From CAYZXL01 sp964482435 (GTDB taxonomy: Bacteria > Auribacterota > JABMQX01): 64,000 nucleotides of DNA. The DNA lies in the NCBI GenBank assembly GCA_964482435.1, contig CAYZXL010000003.1, positions 111,785-175,784 on the forward strand, in the 5' to 3' direction. Below are positions 1-9,172 of the stretch, in pieces (positions within the stretch are counted from its first letter, which is position 1; each line of letters starts with the position of its first letter). The notes beneath the pieces are model-generated. The model had not been told where the DNA came from and did no database searches. It worked only from the letters and a program-made list of their open reading frames with translations. Position numbers and translations under genes: made by a program.

Positions 1-1065
1 GGGCCAATCGTACGCCATGAGGAGGTCCAGGGCTTCGGGGCTAACCTTCTTGTCGCCGTTTGCCCGCCTGTTCTGCTGGTTCAGAAAGTGCCTCACAAGG
101 AGAGGAATGTCCTCTTTCTTTTCCCGAAGAGGTGCGATCTCCACAGGTATCACACTCAGGCGATAGAACAAATCCTCCCTGAACGTCCCGTTCTTCACGC
201 GTGGGGCGAGTTCCTCATTTGTGGCGGCGATGACCCTGACGTCAATCTTTTTCTGCCTGGTATCCCCCACCCTCTTGATTTCCTTCTCTTGGAGAACCCT
301 GAGGAGCTTGCTTTGCATCGCGGGGCTCATTGAGCCGATTTCGTCGAGGAAAATCGTCCCCCTGTCAGCGGCGACGAAGACTCCCTCCTTGTCCGCGTAA
401 GCCCCCGTAAAGGCGCCCTTGGCGTGGCCGAAAAGCTCCGATTCTAAGAGTGTCTCGGGAAGGGCAGCACAGTTGATTGGCTCGAAGCGTTTGTCCCTCC
501 GCTTGCTGTTGTAATGAATTGCCCGGGCGACGAGTTCCTTGCCGGTGCCGCTTTCGCCGTAGATAAGGATGGTGCTTTCCGTGGGAGCGACCTTGCGGAT
601 GATGGCAAAGAGGTCCTGCATCTGCCTGCTTGTGCCGATGAGCTGATGAAAGCTGTACCTCTCCTGGACCTCCTGCTTGAGTCTGCGGTTTTCCTGGATG
701 ATGGACCTCTGCTCCAGCCCTCGCTGGACGAGGAGGCGCAATTCGTCCATCTTGAAAGGCTTGATCACGTATTCGTAGGCGCCCTTCTTCATTGCCTCGA
801 TTGCGGTCTGAACCGAGGCATAAGCGGTCATCATGATGACGACGATGTCCGAGTCAATCTTCTTAATCTGTTCCAGGACCGCAATGCCGTCCAGGGGAAT
901 CATCTTGATGTCGGCGATTGCCAGGTCAACGCTGTCGGTCCGGATGACGTCGAGTGCCTCCTCGCCGGACAAGGCCGTCAGGACGTCGTACCCCTCCCTC
1001 TTCAACATTATGGAGAGGACGTCGAGAATGCTTTGCTGGTCATCTACGATAAGTATTTTTGCCAT
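1..1065 (-). CDS. pilR: PilR-type sigma-54 response regulator (partial)
   Basis: NtrC-family activator that, once phosphorylated by its kinase, would open sigma-54 promoters, classically that of the major pilin. The frame starts at the ATG complementary to 1063-1065 and stays open to the window edge (355 codons). Visible are a receiver domain at about residues 1-115 (acidic LIVDDQQ, phospho-acceptor Asp in IADIKM, Lys in YVIKPF) and an AAA+ domain from about 140 with Walker A GESGTGKE, the sigma-54 contact loop GAFTGA and Walker B FLDEIG. The end of the AAA+ domain and the Fis-type DNA-binding domain lie outside the window. It is the last gene of the pil cluster, 105 bp after the SHOCT-like gene and two genes after pilS; the name rests on that order. 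Its own target cannot be read here. Confidence 0.9.
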   Translation of the reverse strand, partial: MAKILIVDDQQSILDVLSIMLKREGYDVLTALSGEEALDVIRTDSVDLAIADIKMIPLDGIAVLEQIKKIDSDIVVIMMTAYASVQTAIEAMKKGAYEYVIKPFKMDELRLLVQRGLEQRSIIQENRRLKQEVQERYSFHQLIGTSRQMQDLFAIIRKVAPTESTILIYGESGTGKELVARAIHYNSKRRDKRFEPINCAALPETLLESELFGHAKGAFTGAYADKEGVFVAADRGTIFLDEIGSMSPAMQSKLLRVLQEKEIKRVGDTRQKKIDVRVIAATNEELAPRVKNGTFREDLFYRLSVIPVEIAPLREKKEDIPLLVRHFLNQQNRRANGDKKVSPEALDLLMAYDWP

Positions 1066-1170
1066 TTCGATAACGCTCCGAGTGAACCCACGCGCGGCCG
1101 CGCGCTGGACGAGGCGGTCGCAATCATCACCAAATTGCCGCAATTGCGACAGTGAACCTGCATTTGCTTT

Positions 1171-1794
1171 TCAACCCGTACGAGCAACGTCGGTTGGCCT
1201 CAGTGGTGGAGGCTGCAATGTCGCGTGTTGCCTCCTTCCCGGAATGAGCCGTTCCGAGAGAACCTCCCATTTCTTCGTGTTGAATTCCGACTCCGAGAGA
1301 ACGCCCTGCTTCCTCAGCGCATCGAGGCCTTGTAGAAGCTCCAGCGCAGACGCCACCTTGTCTGGGGGCGCCCCCAGGAACAGAGTCTTCCCGCGTTCAA
1401 ATTCCTCGGCCGTAACAACGCCCGCCAGGAACAGCCGTCCCAGCCTTTCGATTTCCTGGGCTACGCTCTTCCCGTTTAGAGGAATCGGGTTAGTGACCTC
1501 GACTTTCGCGACGCTATCCTGCCCAATGGTGGCTCGGGCGCAGGCCGCGTTGATGTCGTTCATCAAGGCGACCTCATCGAAAGTCGTACGGCCTTTGGAG
1601 TTCCTCATTAGCTTGGAGTAGCGACGTCCCAATTCGAGTGTTCTCTCTCGGAGGTCAGGGTTGTTTGGGTCCCGCTTGAGGTTCCCGAGCGACTCTTGGT
1701 ATGCCTTTTTTGCCCGGGCCCTTCTGCCGCTCTGCACCGCAAGCGCGACTAGCACCAGCACCATGAAAAACAAAACGCCAGCCACCGCGTCCAT
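1171..1794 (-). CDS. Membrane-anchored SHOCT-like protein between pilS and pilR
   Basis: A 207-aa protein of unknown function. One N-terminal membrane segment (about residues 4-22) is followed by basic residues, so the bulk should be cytoplasmic. The C-terminal half holds two short helical units resembling SHOCT oligomerisation motifs: one around EIERLGRLFLAGVVTAEEFE and one around LDALRKQGVLSESEFNTKKW. SHOCT units usually mediate oligomerisation, often at the ends of membrane or stress proteins. The start is well supported by AGGAGGTG seven bases before the ATG. It sits about 106 bp after pilS and 105 bp before pilR, so it interrupts the usual adjacency of kinase and regulator and is probably co-expressed with both. 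A role in tuning PilS-PilR signalling is inference only. Confidence 0.75.
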   Translation of the reverse strand: MDAVAGVLFFMVLVLVALAVQSGRRARAKKAYQESLGNLKRDPNNPDLRERTLELGRRYSKLMRNSKGRTTFDEVALMNDINAACARATIGQDSVAKVEVTNPIPLNGKSVAQEIERLGRLFLAGVVTAEEFERGKTLFLGAPPDKVASALELLQGLDALRKQGVLSESEFNTKKWEVLSERLIPGRRQHATLQPPPLRPTDVARTG

Positions 1795-1900
1795 GTTCTC
1801 ACCTCCTAACCGCCGAGGCTGAACCCTCTCTCGGCAACACCGGGTTCGCGAGTTCGTTTTTTCGGGAACTGCGGCACTCGGGCGCCCCGCTGTCGGTGCC

Positions 1901-3667
1901 TTATGGCTGCCGCCGGGCGAGCGTCTCCTGTGCCGGGATGTCCGCTCGGATCACATCCGAACGAGTCTCTTGCCGCACCGCATCGGCGGAATGGCTCGTC
2001 AGGGAGCCCGGGGCTTTGCCTGCTCCCTGCCCCTTCGGAATCACAAGCGCCACCGTGGTCCCTTTCCCTTCCTCGCTGGTGATTTCTATCCGTCCGTTGT
2101 GCTCTCTGACGATTTTCTCCGCTATGCACAAGCCGATTCCCACGCCTTCTTTCTTTGTCGTGAAAAACGGCTCAAAAACCTTGCTGAGGGTTTGTGGCGA
2201 CATGCCGCGGCCGGTATCCGCGACGGTTACAATATAGGAGTCAGTGTCGGCCGGGGAACTCTCCAACTTTATGTAAATAGTGCCGTTTCCCTCCATCGCC
2301 TCCACAGCATTTGAAAGCAAGTTAAGGAAAACCTGCCCCATCTGACATCTATCCGCGGAAACAATCGGTGGCTCCTCCGGCGTGACTAACTCGACCCGAA
2401 CGTCTGCCGGCAGCTTCCCTCCCCGCCCGAGCATTTCTATTGATTCCCTGATTATCTCACGAAGATTTTCCTTTTTCATGTCGAGGTTCCCTTTCCGGGC
2501 ATAGGCGAGGAAATCTTCGATGATTCTGTTCAAACGAGCCGATTCCCTCAGGACAACCGATAGAAGCTCCTTATTGCTTTCCGACAAGCCCGGCGACTCC
2601 GCGAGCATTTCAATTGACCCGCCGATGGAAGTCAGCGGGTTTCTTATCTCATGTGCTATCCCCGCCGCCAGTTCCCCCGCTGTTCGGAACTTATCAATCG
2701 CCCGAAGCCGCTTTTCCAGCTCCTTGACCTCCGTCAGGTCCGAGAAAACCATCACCTTACCCACAGGCTTGCCCGACCGGTCAAGAATCGTCGAAAGATT
2801 GAAGCCGACAGGGATCTCCTTCCCCTCAGCGTTGCGAGCCAGGAGCTCTCGCTCGCGAATCCCGGCATCTCCCTTGCGTTCCCGCGGGTTGTCCAGAGCC
2901 TCCTTGAGAGCCCCCATTTGACCGTCCGCGAAGAACTCCATTAGGTTTCGATTATACATCATCTTCGAAGGAACGCCCAGGATTTTTTCTGCGGCGCGGT
3001 TGGCATAGACGATGGCGCTGGAGGTATCCGTCGTGATTAAGCCGCTGTTCATGCTGGAGACAACGTGCTCGTGGAGATTCCTCAACTCTCTCAGTTCCTC
3101 CTTCTCTTTTCTAAGAAGGTTAGCGAGGTATCCGCATAAATAACCAACCATGCAGAAAATGATCGCACGGATGTAAAGGGAGTAAAAAATCTCCAGATCG
3201 CCGGCCCTCTCGCCCGGGGACAGGTGATACCGATGAAAGAGAACAAGGGCTGCGTACAACATGCTGCTCAGAAGAGCGATGGATATGGTCTGCCGACGAT
3301 GAAAGAAAAGACTGGCTGTCGTAATTGGAATTATGTAGAGAAAGCCGAAGATGCTCTTCTCCCACCCCGAAAGAGCTACCAGCAGCGTCACAAGAAACAC
3401 GTCGGCAAAAATCTGAACGTTTGCGAAGAGCTCGGGGTCGAAGCCCCACTCCAGAAGCAGAACGTAAATCAAAGTCAGCGAGAAAAGGGCACCGGTAAAT
3501 AGGTACAGGGAAGGCGCGTAGGTGCGAAAGAACAGCGGCCCAAGGACGAAGACCGCAACCGTCACCAGAAGGCGCATAAGGAGCATCCGCCGGAGGTTGC
3601 CGTTCACCCCGGAGTCAGCCAGCGTGCCCGCGTGGGAGGTGGGGCCGGGTGCCCTTGTTGACTTCAT
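1901..3667 (-). CDS. pilS: PilS-type sensor histidine kinase
   Basis: Inner-membrane sensor kinase expected to phosphorylate PilR. From the chosen ATG (588 aa) it has about six hydrophobic segments in the first 180 residues, a PAS domain at about 195-310, a HisKA domain with the phospho-acceptor in AHEIRNP (about residue 339), and an HATPase_c domain with the N box NLLSNAVEAM, the G1 box DTGRGM and FEPFFTTK. A 40-residue polar tail follows. A longer frame begins at 3742 but would overlap pilC; the ATG at 3667 lies 26 bp after the pilC stop, with a GGGGGA run about 14 bases upstream. The six-helix membrane domain plus a single PAS matches PilS rather than soluble NtrB, and the pilC-pilS-pilR order supports it. 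Confidence 0.88.
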   Translation of the reverse strand: MKSTRAPGPTSHAGTLADSGVNGNLRRMLLMRLLVTVAVFVLGPLFFRTYAPSLYLFTGALFSLTLIYVLLLEWGFDPELFANVQIFADVFLVTLLVALSGWEKSIFGFLYIIPITTASLFFHRRQTISIALLSSMLYAALVLFHRYHLSPGERAGDLEIFYSLYIRAIIFCMVGYLCGYLANLLRKEKEELRELRNLHEHVVSSMNSGLITTDTSSAIVYANRAAEKILGVPSKMMYNRNLMEFFADGQMGALKEALDNPRERKGDAGIRERELLARNAEGKEIPVGFNLSTILDRSGKPVGKVMVFSDLTEVKELEKRLRAIDKFRTAGELAAGIAHEIRNPLTSIGGSIEMLAESPGLSESNKELLSVVLRESARLNRIIEDFLAYARKGNLDMKKENLREIIRESIEMLGRGGKLPADVRVELVTPEEPPIVSADRCQMGQVFLNLLSNAVEAMEGNGTIYIKLESSPADTDSYIVTVADTGRGMSPQTLSKVFEPFFTTKKEGVGIGLCIAEKIVREHNGRIEITSEEGKGTTVALVIPKGQGAGKAPGSLTSHSADAVRQETRSDVIRADIPAQETLARRQP

Positions 3668-3693
3668 TGCCGACACGTTCTTGTCCCCCGGTG

Positions 3694-4902
3694 CTACATA
3701 TGGACGATGGTGGAAAGTCGGAATATCGGCAGGAACATGCATATCACAATCCCGCCGACGACAATCCCGAGAAAAGCAATGAGAAGAGGCTCGATCATGG
3801 AGGTCAGGCCGCTGACCGCCGCATCCACCTCGGAATCATAGAAGTCGGAAATCTTCGACAGCATCACTTCCAGTTTGCCGGTCTGCTCTCCGACGGCAAT
3901 CATCTTGGTGACCATCGGGGGAAACACGTCGCTCGCGGCGAGAGGGCCGGCGATGTTCTCACCCTTCTTGATCTCTTCCATTGCTTGATTAACAGCTCGC
4001 TCGACGAGCTTATTGCCCGCCGTCCTCGAGACGATGTCGAGGGCGCTGAGGATCGGCACGCCGCTTTTGACGAGAACCGAAAGCGTCCGGCTGAAACGCG
4101 ACACAGCCACCTTTCTGAATATTGGGCCGAAGATCGGGAGGTTCACTTTGAATTTGTCAAGGCGCAACCTCCCGGACTCGGTTTTGACGTATTTTCTCAA
4201 GGCAATGATCCCCACGATGAGGGCGCCGACGCAGAAGGGGAAGTAAGCCCGCATGAAGTTGCTCAGGTTCAAAAGCATCTGCGTGGGAGTCGGCAAAGCG
4301 GAGCCAAAGCTCTCGTAAATCTTACCGAAGACGGGGATGACCTTGATCAAAAGGACGGTGGTGATGATGACGGCCATGCAACTGACGATCGCCGGATACA
4401 TCATGGCGGACTTGACCTTTCGTTTCAGGGCCATGGTGGCTTCCATATAGCTTGCTATCCGGTCGAGAATTTCCGCCAGGGTGCCGCTGGCCTCTCCGGC
4501 CCGCACCATGTTGATGAACAACGAGGAGAAGACTTTCGGGTGAGCCGCCAGGGCATCGGAGAATGTCGCCCCTTCCTCGATGTTTTTGACTATGTCCTGA
4601 AGTACCACCTTCAGGGAAGGGCTTTCCGCTTGCTCGGCGAGAGTGTCGAGAGCCTGGACGAGAGGGAGCCCCGCGTCCACCATCGTCGCCAGTTGCCTGC
4701 TGAATACGACAATGTCTCCTCCCTTTACCTTCCGTTTCCCCTTTTTGATCCCGGTGCCCGAACGTACCTCTTCGGAGACCGAAAGGATGATCAGACCCTT
4801 GTTCCTGAGAGCGGCGACGACCGCACGCTCGCTCTCCGCTTCCATTGTTGCCAAGATGTCGCGGCCACCTGTGTCTTTGGCAGAGTACCTGAAAAGACTC
4901 AC
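3694..4902 (-). CDS. pilC: Type IV pilus / type II secretion inner-membrane platform protein PilC
   Basis: Polytopic platform protein on which the PilB ATPase works to assemble the pilus or pseudopilus. The 402 residues are normal for the family. Two T2SSF repeats are visible: residues about 67-190 (SRQLATMVDAGLPL, then GEASGTLAEILDRIA) and about 270-392 (SRTLSVLVKSGVPIL, then GEQTGKLEVMLSKIS). Each ends in hydrophobic helices, with another pair near 215-240. The start is GTG with AAGGA about nine bases upstream; no better ATG lies in frame. It is separated from pilB by a 180-bp gap holding a perfect hairpin and from pilS by 26 bp. GspF is the alternative name, since PilC and GspF cannot be separated by sequence alone; the linked pilS-pilR favours PilC. 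Confidence 0.93.
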   Translation of the reverse strand: MSLFRYSAKDTGGRDILATMEAESERAVVAALRNKGLIILSVSEEVRSGTGIKKGKRKVKGGDIVVFSRQLATMVDAGLPLVQALDTLAEQAESPSLKVVLQDIVKNIEEGATFSDALAAHPKVFSSLFINMVRAGEASGTLAEILDRIASYMEATMALKRKVKSAMMYPAIVSCMAVIITTVLLIKVIPVFGKIYESFGSALPTPTQMLLNLSNFMRAYFPFCVGALIVGIIALRKYVKTESGRLRLDKFKVNLPIFGPIFRKVAVSRFSRTLSVLVKSGVPILSALDIVSRTAGNKLVERAVNQAMEEIKKGENIAGPLAASDVFPPMVTKMIAVGEQTGKLEVMLSKISDFYDSEVDAAVSGLTSMIEPLLIAFLGIVVGGIVICMFLPIFRLSTIVHM

Positions 4903-4947
4903 GGCTGCATTCCTTTCACTTAGTCAAGAGGTTTACCACGCCCGAAG

Positions 4948-4966
4948 GTCCCGCCGAAGGCGGGAC
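4948..4966. repeat. Perfect 8-bp hairpin in the pilB-pilC gap
   Basis: GTCCCGCC-GAA-GGCGGGAC folds into an eight-pair stem with a three-base loop. It is followed by imperfect inverted repeats built on GTAGAGCAGTAGAGC (4999 onward) and TCTACTCTCTACTCT (about 5036-5050). It has no U-tract on the minus strand, so it is more likely an RNA-stability or processing element than a terminator. The same GC stem with GAA loop recurs at 9512 and 21894. Confidence 0.6.
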
Positions 4967-5082
4967 TAACTTGTCGCCCCGAGAACCATCCTGGAAGTAA
5001 GTAGAGCAGTAGAGCAGGGGCAAGCCAGTTCCGGGTCTACTCTCTACTCTCCACTGTCTCCTGTCTTGCCCCTGGCGGGCCT

Positions 5083-6801
5083 CTAATCTGCGGCCGTCTC
5101 CCTCAGAACCTCTTCCAGAGTCGTCTTGCCTTCTGCGGCTCTCGTGAGGGCGTTCATCCTCATTGTCCGCATTCCATGGTCCATGGCGACCTTCTTGATA
5201 TCAGTTGAGGGGGCCCGCTTGACCACCAGGCTTCTCAGCTCGTCATCCATCTTGAACAGTTCTATGATTGACATCCTCCCCTTGTAGCCCGACCCCCCAC
5301 AGCGATGACAGCCCGCCCCGTGGCAGAAGCTGACGGGTTTCCCGGGGATTGGCTTGTACTGACACCTTTCAAGGGTGCGGGCGTCAATCTCAATCGGCTT
5401 CTTGCACCCCTCGCAAATTCTGCGAACCAACCTCTGCGCCATAATCATGATCACCGACGACGAAATCAAGAACGGCTCAACTCCCATATCGTCGAGCCGT
5501 GTGATGGCGCTGGGGGCATCGTTTGTGTGGAGCGTGCTGAATACGAGGTGCCCCGTCAGAGCCGCTTTTATGGCGATGTCAGCCGTCTCCTGGTCACGAA
5601 TTTCTCCGACAAGCACGACGTTCGGGTCCTGCCGGAGGATTGACCGCAACCCGGTCGCAAACGTCAGGTCAATTTCCGGGTTCACCTGGACCTGGTTGAT
5701 CCCCATAATCTGGTATTCGATCGGGTCTTCGACGGTAATAATATTGGTCTCGGGCTCGTTTATTTCCGACAGGGCGGCGTAGAGGGTTGTCGTCTTGCCG
5801 CTTCCGGTTGGCCCGGTTACAAGGATCATGCCGTAGGGGGCACGGATCGCCTCCCGGAGTTTCGCCATGGCGTCCTCGTCAAACCCCAGGTCGTCCAGCT
5901 TCCGGGCGGAGGCGCTCTTGTCCAGAATTCGCAGGACAACCTTCTCCCCGTAGGCCGTCGGAAGAACCGACACACGAAAATCAACGTCCCGCCCCTTCAG
6001 CTTTATCCGGAACCGTCCGTCCTGGGGTCGGCGTCTCTCGGCGATGTCCAGCTTGGAGATAATCTTCACTCTCGAGACAATCGCGCAGTGCATGGCTTTG
6101 GGAGGGGAGGTGCGCTCGTGGAGAATTCCGTCAACACGATACCTAACCCTCATTTCCTTCTCGAAAGGCTCAATGTGAATATCGCTTGCGCCTTCCGTGA
6201 TGGCCTGGACGAGAATTATGTTGAGGATCTGAATGACCGAGGTGTCGCCGGTTGCCTGAAGGAGCTGCTCGACGTCTATCTCCTGGTCGCTTTCCTCGTC
6301 CCTGGCGACCTCCACACTGGGAACTGACGCCGTATCCTTCAGGATCGTCTCCAGGCCCTGCTTCGCGGAATAGATTTCGTCGAGCTTGGCCTGGACATCC
6401 TTTGGGTTGCTAATGACGGGCTGGATTTCCATTCCGGTCATGAGGCGGAGGTCGTCAATGGCAAAAACGTTGAGGGGGTCGGCCATCGCTACGGTGAGGG
6501 TGTTTCCGACTTTTGAGATGGGGACGACCTGATAGAACATCGCCAACTGCTTGGAGATGAGCACTACGACCTCCTCCGGAATCTTCATCTTGCTGAGGTT
6601 GACAGGAGGAATTCCCAGATGGGCGCTGAGGCTCGTCATCAGCTCATCCGGACCCACGAAGCTGTGCTCGATGAGAACTCGGCCAAGCTGCCCGCCGGTT
6701 TCCTTCTGGATTCGCTTGGCTTCCTCGAGCTGTTCTTCGGTGATGAGTTGGCTGTCAATGAGAACCTGAACCAGTCTTTCCTTGAGCGATGCGTTTGCCA
6801 T
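5083..6801 (-). CDS. pilB: PilB/GspE-family assembly ATPase
   Basis: Hexameric cytoplasmic ATPase that powers pilus (or pseudopilus) extension through PilC. With the start at 6801 (572 aa) the protein begins with an MshEN/T2SSE_N domain (about residues 5-145), then the ATPase core with Walker A GPTGSGKTT at about 330-338, the Asp box ITVEDPIEY, Walker B VVLVGEIRD and a His box near STLHTND. A tetracysteine zinc site is formed by CEGC (about 463-466) and the CHGAGCHRCGG stretch. A longer frame reaches 6831, but GGGGGAG ten bases before 6801 and family alignment favour the inner ATG. The N-terminal domain has the spacing of two 24-residue MshEN motifs separated by five residues, which in MshE bind cyclic di-GMP. 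No pilT retraction ATPase is nearby. Confidence 0.93.
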   Translation of the reverse strand: MANASLKERLVQVLIDSQLITEEQLEEAKRIQKETGGQLGRVLIEHSFVGPDELMTSLSAHLGIPPVNLSKMKIPEEVVVLISKQLAMFYQVVPISKVGNTLTVAMADPLNVFAIDDLRLMTGMEIQPVISNPKDVQAKLDEIYSAKQGLETILKDTASVPSVEVARDEESDQEIDVEQLLQATGDTSVIQILNIILVQAITEGASDIHIEPFEKEMRVRYRVDGILHERTSPPKAMHCAIVSRVKIISKLDIAERRRPQDGRFRIKLKGRDVDFRVSVLPTAYGEKVVLRILDKSASARKLDDLGFDEDAMAKLREAIRAPYGMILVTGPTGSGKTTTLYAALSEINEPETNIITVEDPIEYQIMGINQVQVNPEIDLTFATGLRSILRQDPNVVLVGEIRDQETADIAIKAALTGHLVFSTLHTNDAPSAITRLDDMGVEPFLISSSVIMIMAQRLVRRICEGCKKPIEIDARTLERCQYKPIPGKPVSFCHGAGCHRCGGSGYKGRMSIIELFKMDDELRSLVVKRAPSTDIKKVAMDHGMRTMRMNALTRAAEGKTTLEEVLRETAAD

Positions 6802-6912
6802 AGCCGTTAGTCTCCCCCGGAGCGCCCGCATGCTGCTGCTTGGGCAGCGGCCGGGCTGTCATTCTGTGGCCCCCCGGAAATCTTACCTGGGGCTACGCGT
6901 ACAACGACCGTG

Positions 6913-8424
6913 CTAAGCATAGTATTGCTCGTGCTTTTGTTTGATGTGAGACCATGAGCTGATGAAATAGCTCACTTTCATGTTCCCTGAGTGCCGCTGA
7001 ACTTCGTCTTTCTGATCCTTGTTGAGGGGTATCCCCATAGCCACAAGGAGCGTATCGCCAATCCTGTCCACGGGCATCAAGGTGTGCTTGAGAGCGATTT
7101 CCTTCGGAACCATGGTCGCCACATCATCGCTGATGTCGTAGTTTTCCAGAGGAAGATAAGGAACTCCCGCCTGGGCAACTAAGGCGTTAATGATGTCCTC
7201 CTCCTTGGCATAGCCGGCCTCAACGAGAATCTGGCCAATGGGCTTATGGTCTTTCGCCTGTCTGGCAACTGCCTCGTCCAACCGCTCTCGGCTGACCACC
7301 CCCTGCTGAACCAGAATGGCCCCCAGGGCTTTTCCGACCTCATCCCTGCTTGTCTTCCGCGGGGCTGGTCCTTGCCCGGCTTCAGCAGCCGGCTCCCTGA
7401 CTGTCTGGAGCTCGCGGGGTGCCACTACCACTACTTCCCCAGGGGCCTGTTCCTCTCGCTGCCCTGTCGTAGAGGGCTGAGCCGAATGAATCCCGCGCGC
7501 CTTGTGAAGGAGCTTTTCCCCTTCTTTCAGTTTCGCCTGTAGCTCGCGAACTTCCTCCTTCACTTTCCGAAGAGCAAGGTCCGCACCAGCTTGCTCCTGC
7601 TCCAGGCGTGCGACCACCTCCTGCCACGCGGACCGCAACTCTAATTCACCGCGCTCTTTGGCCTCCTCGATGCTGCGATGAAACTCCCTTTCGCGTTCCT
7701 CGCTGATTCGCTTCCATTCCTGCTGGAAAATGGCGTCAGTCGAAGCGAGGAGCTTTTCTGCTTGCTTGACGCTCTTGCGGATATCATGAGACTCGTCATC
7801 CTGTATTATCTTATCCGCTTTTTTCTTGATGCTTTCGGCAACCTGGTTGAAGACCTGGGCTTCGCCCTCGTTCAGCCACCGTTCGCGCTCAGCCACGAGC
7901 TGCTGGAGCTCACTTTCTTTTTTCGCCTCGATTGCTTGCAGGATGCTACGTGTTTGGTCGTCCTCCCCCCTTCTGGCGTCGCGCACCTTCACGCAGGCCT
8001 TCAGGAAAACCTCTTCTGCCTCCTCCAATTCTCGCTGCTTGTGGGCACAGATGCTCTTGATCTCCTGTAGCTCCGCTTGGAGCTTTAGACTCGGCACGTC
8101 CGTCCCCGAATACCCGATCTCATCCAGCCTGGATGCGGCCTCCGTGTCGTTCGGGTCAGTCTTGAGCACCTCGAAATACTCATTTGCCGCCATCTCCTTC
8201 TGGCCGGAGGCAAGGTAAACCTCCGCCAGACCCTTAGTGACCCGCTTGAGGTCGGCACTCCTATTCAACTGCCGGTAAACTTCCTTCAGCGGCAGGTAGT
8301 TCTGGGCAACCTCGGGGGCTGTCCGAAGAATCATCTCGAACATCTCCGCGGAGCGCTCGAGCTGGTCCCTGTCTGCCGAAGCAGTTCTATGAGTCGGTTC
8401 GCGCTTTGTGCCCTGGGACTCCAC
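6913..8424 (-). CDS. TPR / coiled-coil / MshEN protein
   Basis: A 503-aa soluble protein without a recognised family name. Residues about 18-105 look like TPR helices (the end resembles EYFEVLKTDPNDTEAASRL), residues about 110-310 are long charged coiled coil, 315-355 is a Pro/Glu-rich linker, and 355-503 is an MshEN/T2SSE_N domain without any ATPase part. That domain holds two 24-residue motifs (starting ALGAILVQQG and PIGQILVEAG) separated by exactly five residues, the geometry of cyclic-di-GMP-binding MshEN domains. The leading Arg of motif one is Ala, so binding is uncertain. The start is GTG, with GAAGG ten bases upstream. It lies 111 bp before pilB, so it may dock to the motor or compete for the ligand; that is inference. 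Confidence 0.78.
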   Translation of the reverse strand: MESQGTKREPTHRTASADRDQLERSAEMFEMILRTAPEVAQNYLPLKEVYRQLNRSADLKRVTKGLAEVYLASGQKEMAANEYFEVLKTDPNDTEAASRLDEIGYSGTDVPSLKLQAELQEIKSICAHKQRELEEAEEVFLKACVKVRDARRGEDDQTRSILQAIEAKKESELQQLVAERERWLNEGEAQVFNQVAESIKKKADKIIQDDESHDIRKSVKQAEKLLASTDAIFQQEWKRISEEREREFHRSIEEAKERGELELRSAWQEVVARLEQEQAGADLALRKVKEEVRELQAKLKEGEKLLHKARGIHSAQPSTTGQREEQAPGEVVVVAPRELQTVREPAAEAGQGPAPRKTSRDEVGKALGAILVQQGVVSRERLDEAVARQAKDHKPIGQILVEAGYAKEEDIINALVAQAGVPYLPLENYDISDDVATMVPKEIALKHTLMPVDRIGDTLLVAMGIPLNKDQKDEVQRHSGNMKVSYFISSWSHIKQKHEQYYA

Positions 8425-8614
8425 GTTCCTTTAACCTTCTCGTTCAACTTACGGACAAAAGGACTTTGAGTGGAATGGTTACGCGAAGAGAAAATGAACC
8501 TTTGAACGCGGTGGGTGGAGAGCAAATCCCGTGCCGAATGCGGCAGATTCTCGACGACAATTCCCCGCGGCGCTACTTCCTCGTTCCCCCGCCTATCCTT
8601 CTGGTACGACGCTG

Positions 8615-9172
8615 CTAAGGAAGCAACTCATCACGCGTTTTTTTGAACTCGCCGATGCTCTTAAGGTACTCCCGGCGGAGAGCAGTGAGACGCTCTGCGT
8701 CGGCCTTCAGCCTCTCGTTGGTAGCCTTGAGCTTTTCGATCTCGAGGGAGGCGTCGGAGTATTCTTTCTGGAGACCTCTTACCTCGTTTTCCAGAGACGC
8801 CAGTTCCGCTCTCAGACGAGCGTTCTCGTCGGAGAGTTTTCGGTGTTCTTTCTCAGCTTCCTTCCGACTGTTTTCCAGACTGCGATTCTGTCGAGTTAGG
8901 TCCTGCAACTCCTTGCGGCGAGTCCTGGCTTCCGCCTCGAGAGTAGCTTTGAGGAGGTTCTGCCTTCTGGTCTCGTTTTCGATGTTCATGGTATCGCGGG
9001 TAATCGCCTCCAGCTCTTTCAAAAGGCTAACCAGTTGAGCCTCCTCCTCCTTCTGAATCTCGCGCATTTTGTCGGCCGCGTCTTTAATCTTCGCCACGAC
9101 GCTCGCAGTTCCGACTGCAAGGCTGGCTTTCCTGACGACCAGCCGTTTTGGGGCCTGCCTTCGCTTTGCCAT
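8615..9172 (-). CDS. Small coiled-coil protein
   Basis: A 185-aa protein of unknown function. After a basic N-terminus (MAKRRQAPKRLVVRK) nearly the whole chain from about residue 25 is a heptad-patterned, charge-rich coiled coil with no transmembrane segment, cysteine pair or catalytic motif. The open frame extends to 9574, but AGGAG six bases before the ATG at 9172 and the change from low-complexity to coiled-coil composition make 9172 the start. It precedes the TPR/coiled-coil/MshEN gene by 190 bp; the two coiled coils could pair, which is inference. Generic coiled-coil similarity makes homology searches unreliable, so no function is assigned. Confidence 0.72.
   Translation of the reverse strand: MAKRRQAPKRLVVRKASLAVGTASVVAKIKDAADKMREIQKEEEAQLVSLLKELEAITRDTMNIENETRRQNLLKATLEAEARTRRKELQDLTRQNRSLENSRKEAEKEHRKLSDENARLRAELASLENEVRGLQKEYSDASLEIEKLKATNERLKADAERLTALRREYLKSIGEFKKTRDELLP

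Noticed and set aside
3649..4923. Long plus-strand frame opposite pilC
   Set aside because: Antisense shadow of a well-conserved gene; composition is Asp/His/Arg-rich nonsense with no family motif.
6802..6831. PilB start at 6831
   Set aside because: The inner ATG at 6801 has a GGGGGAG site at ten bases and matches the usual family start.
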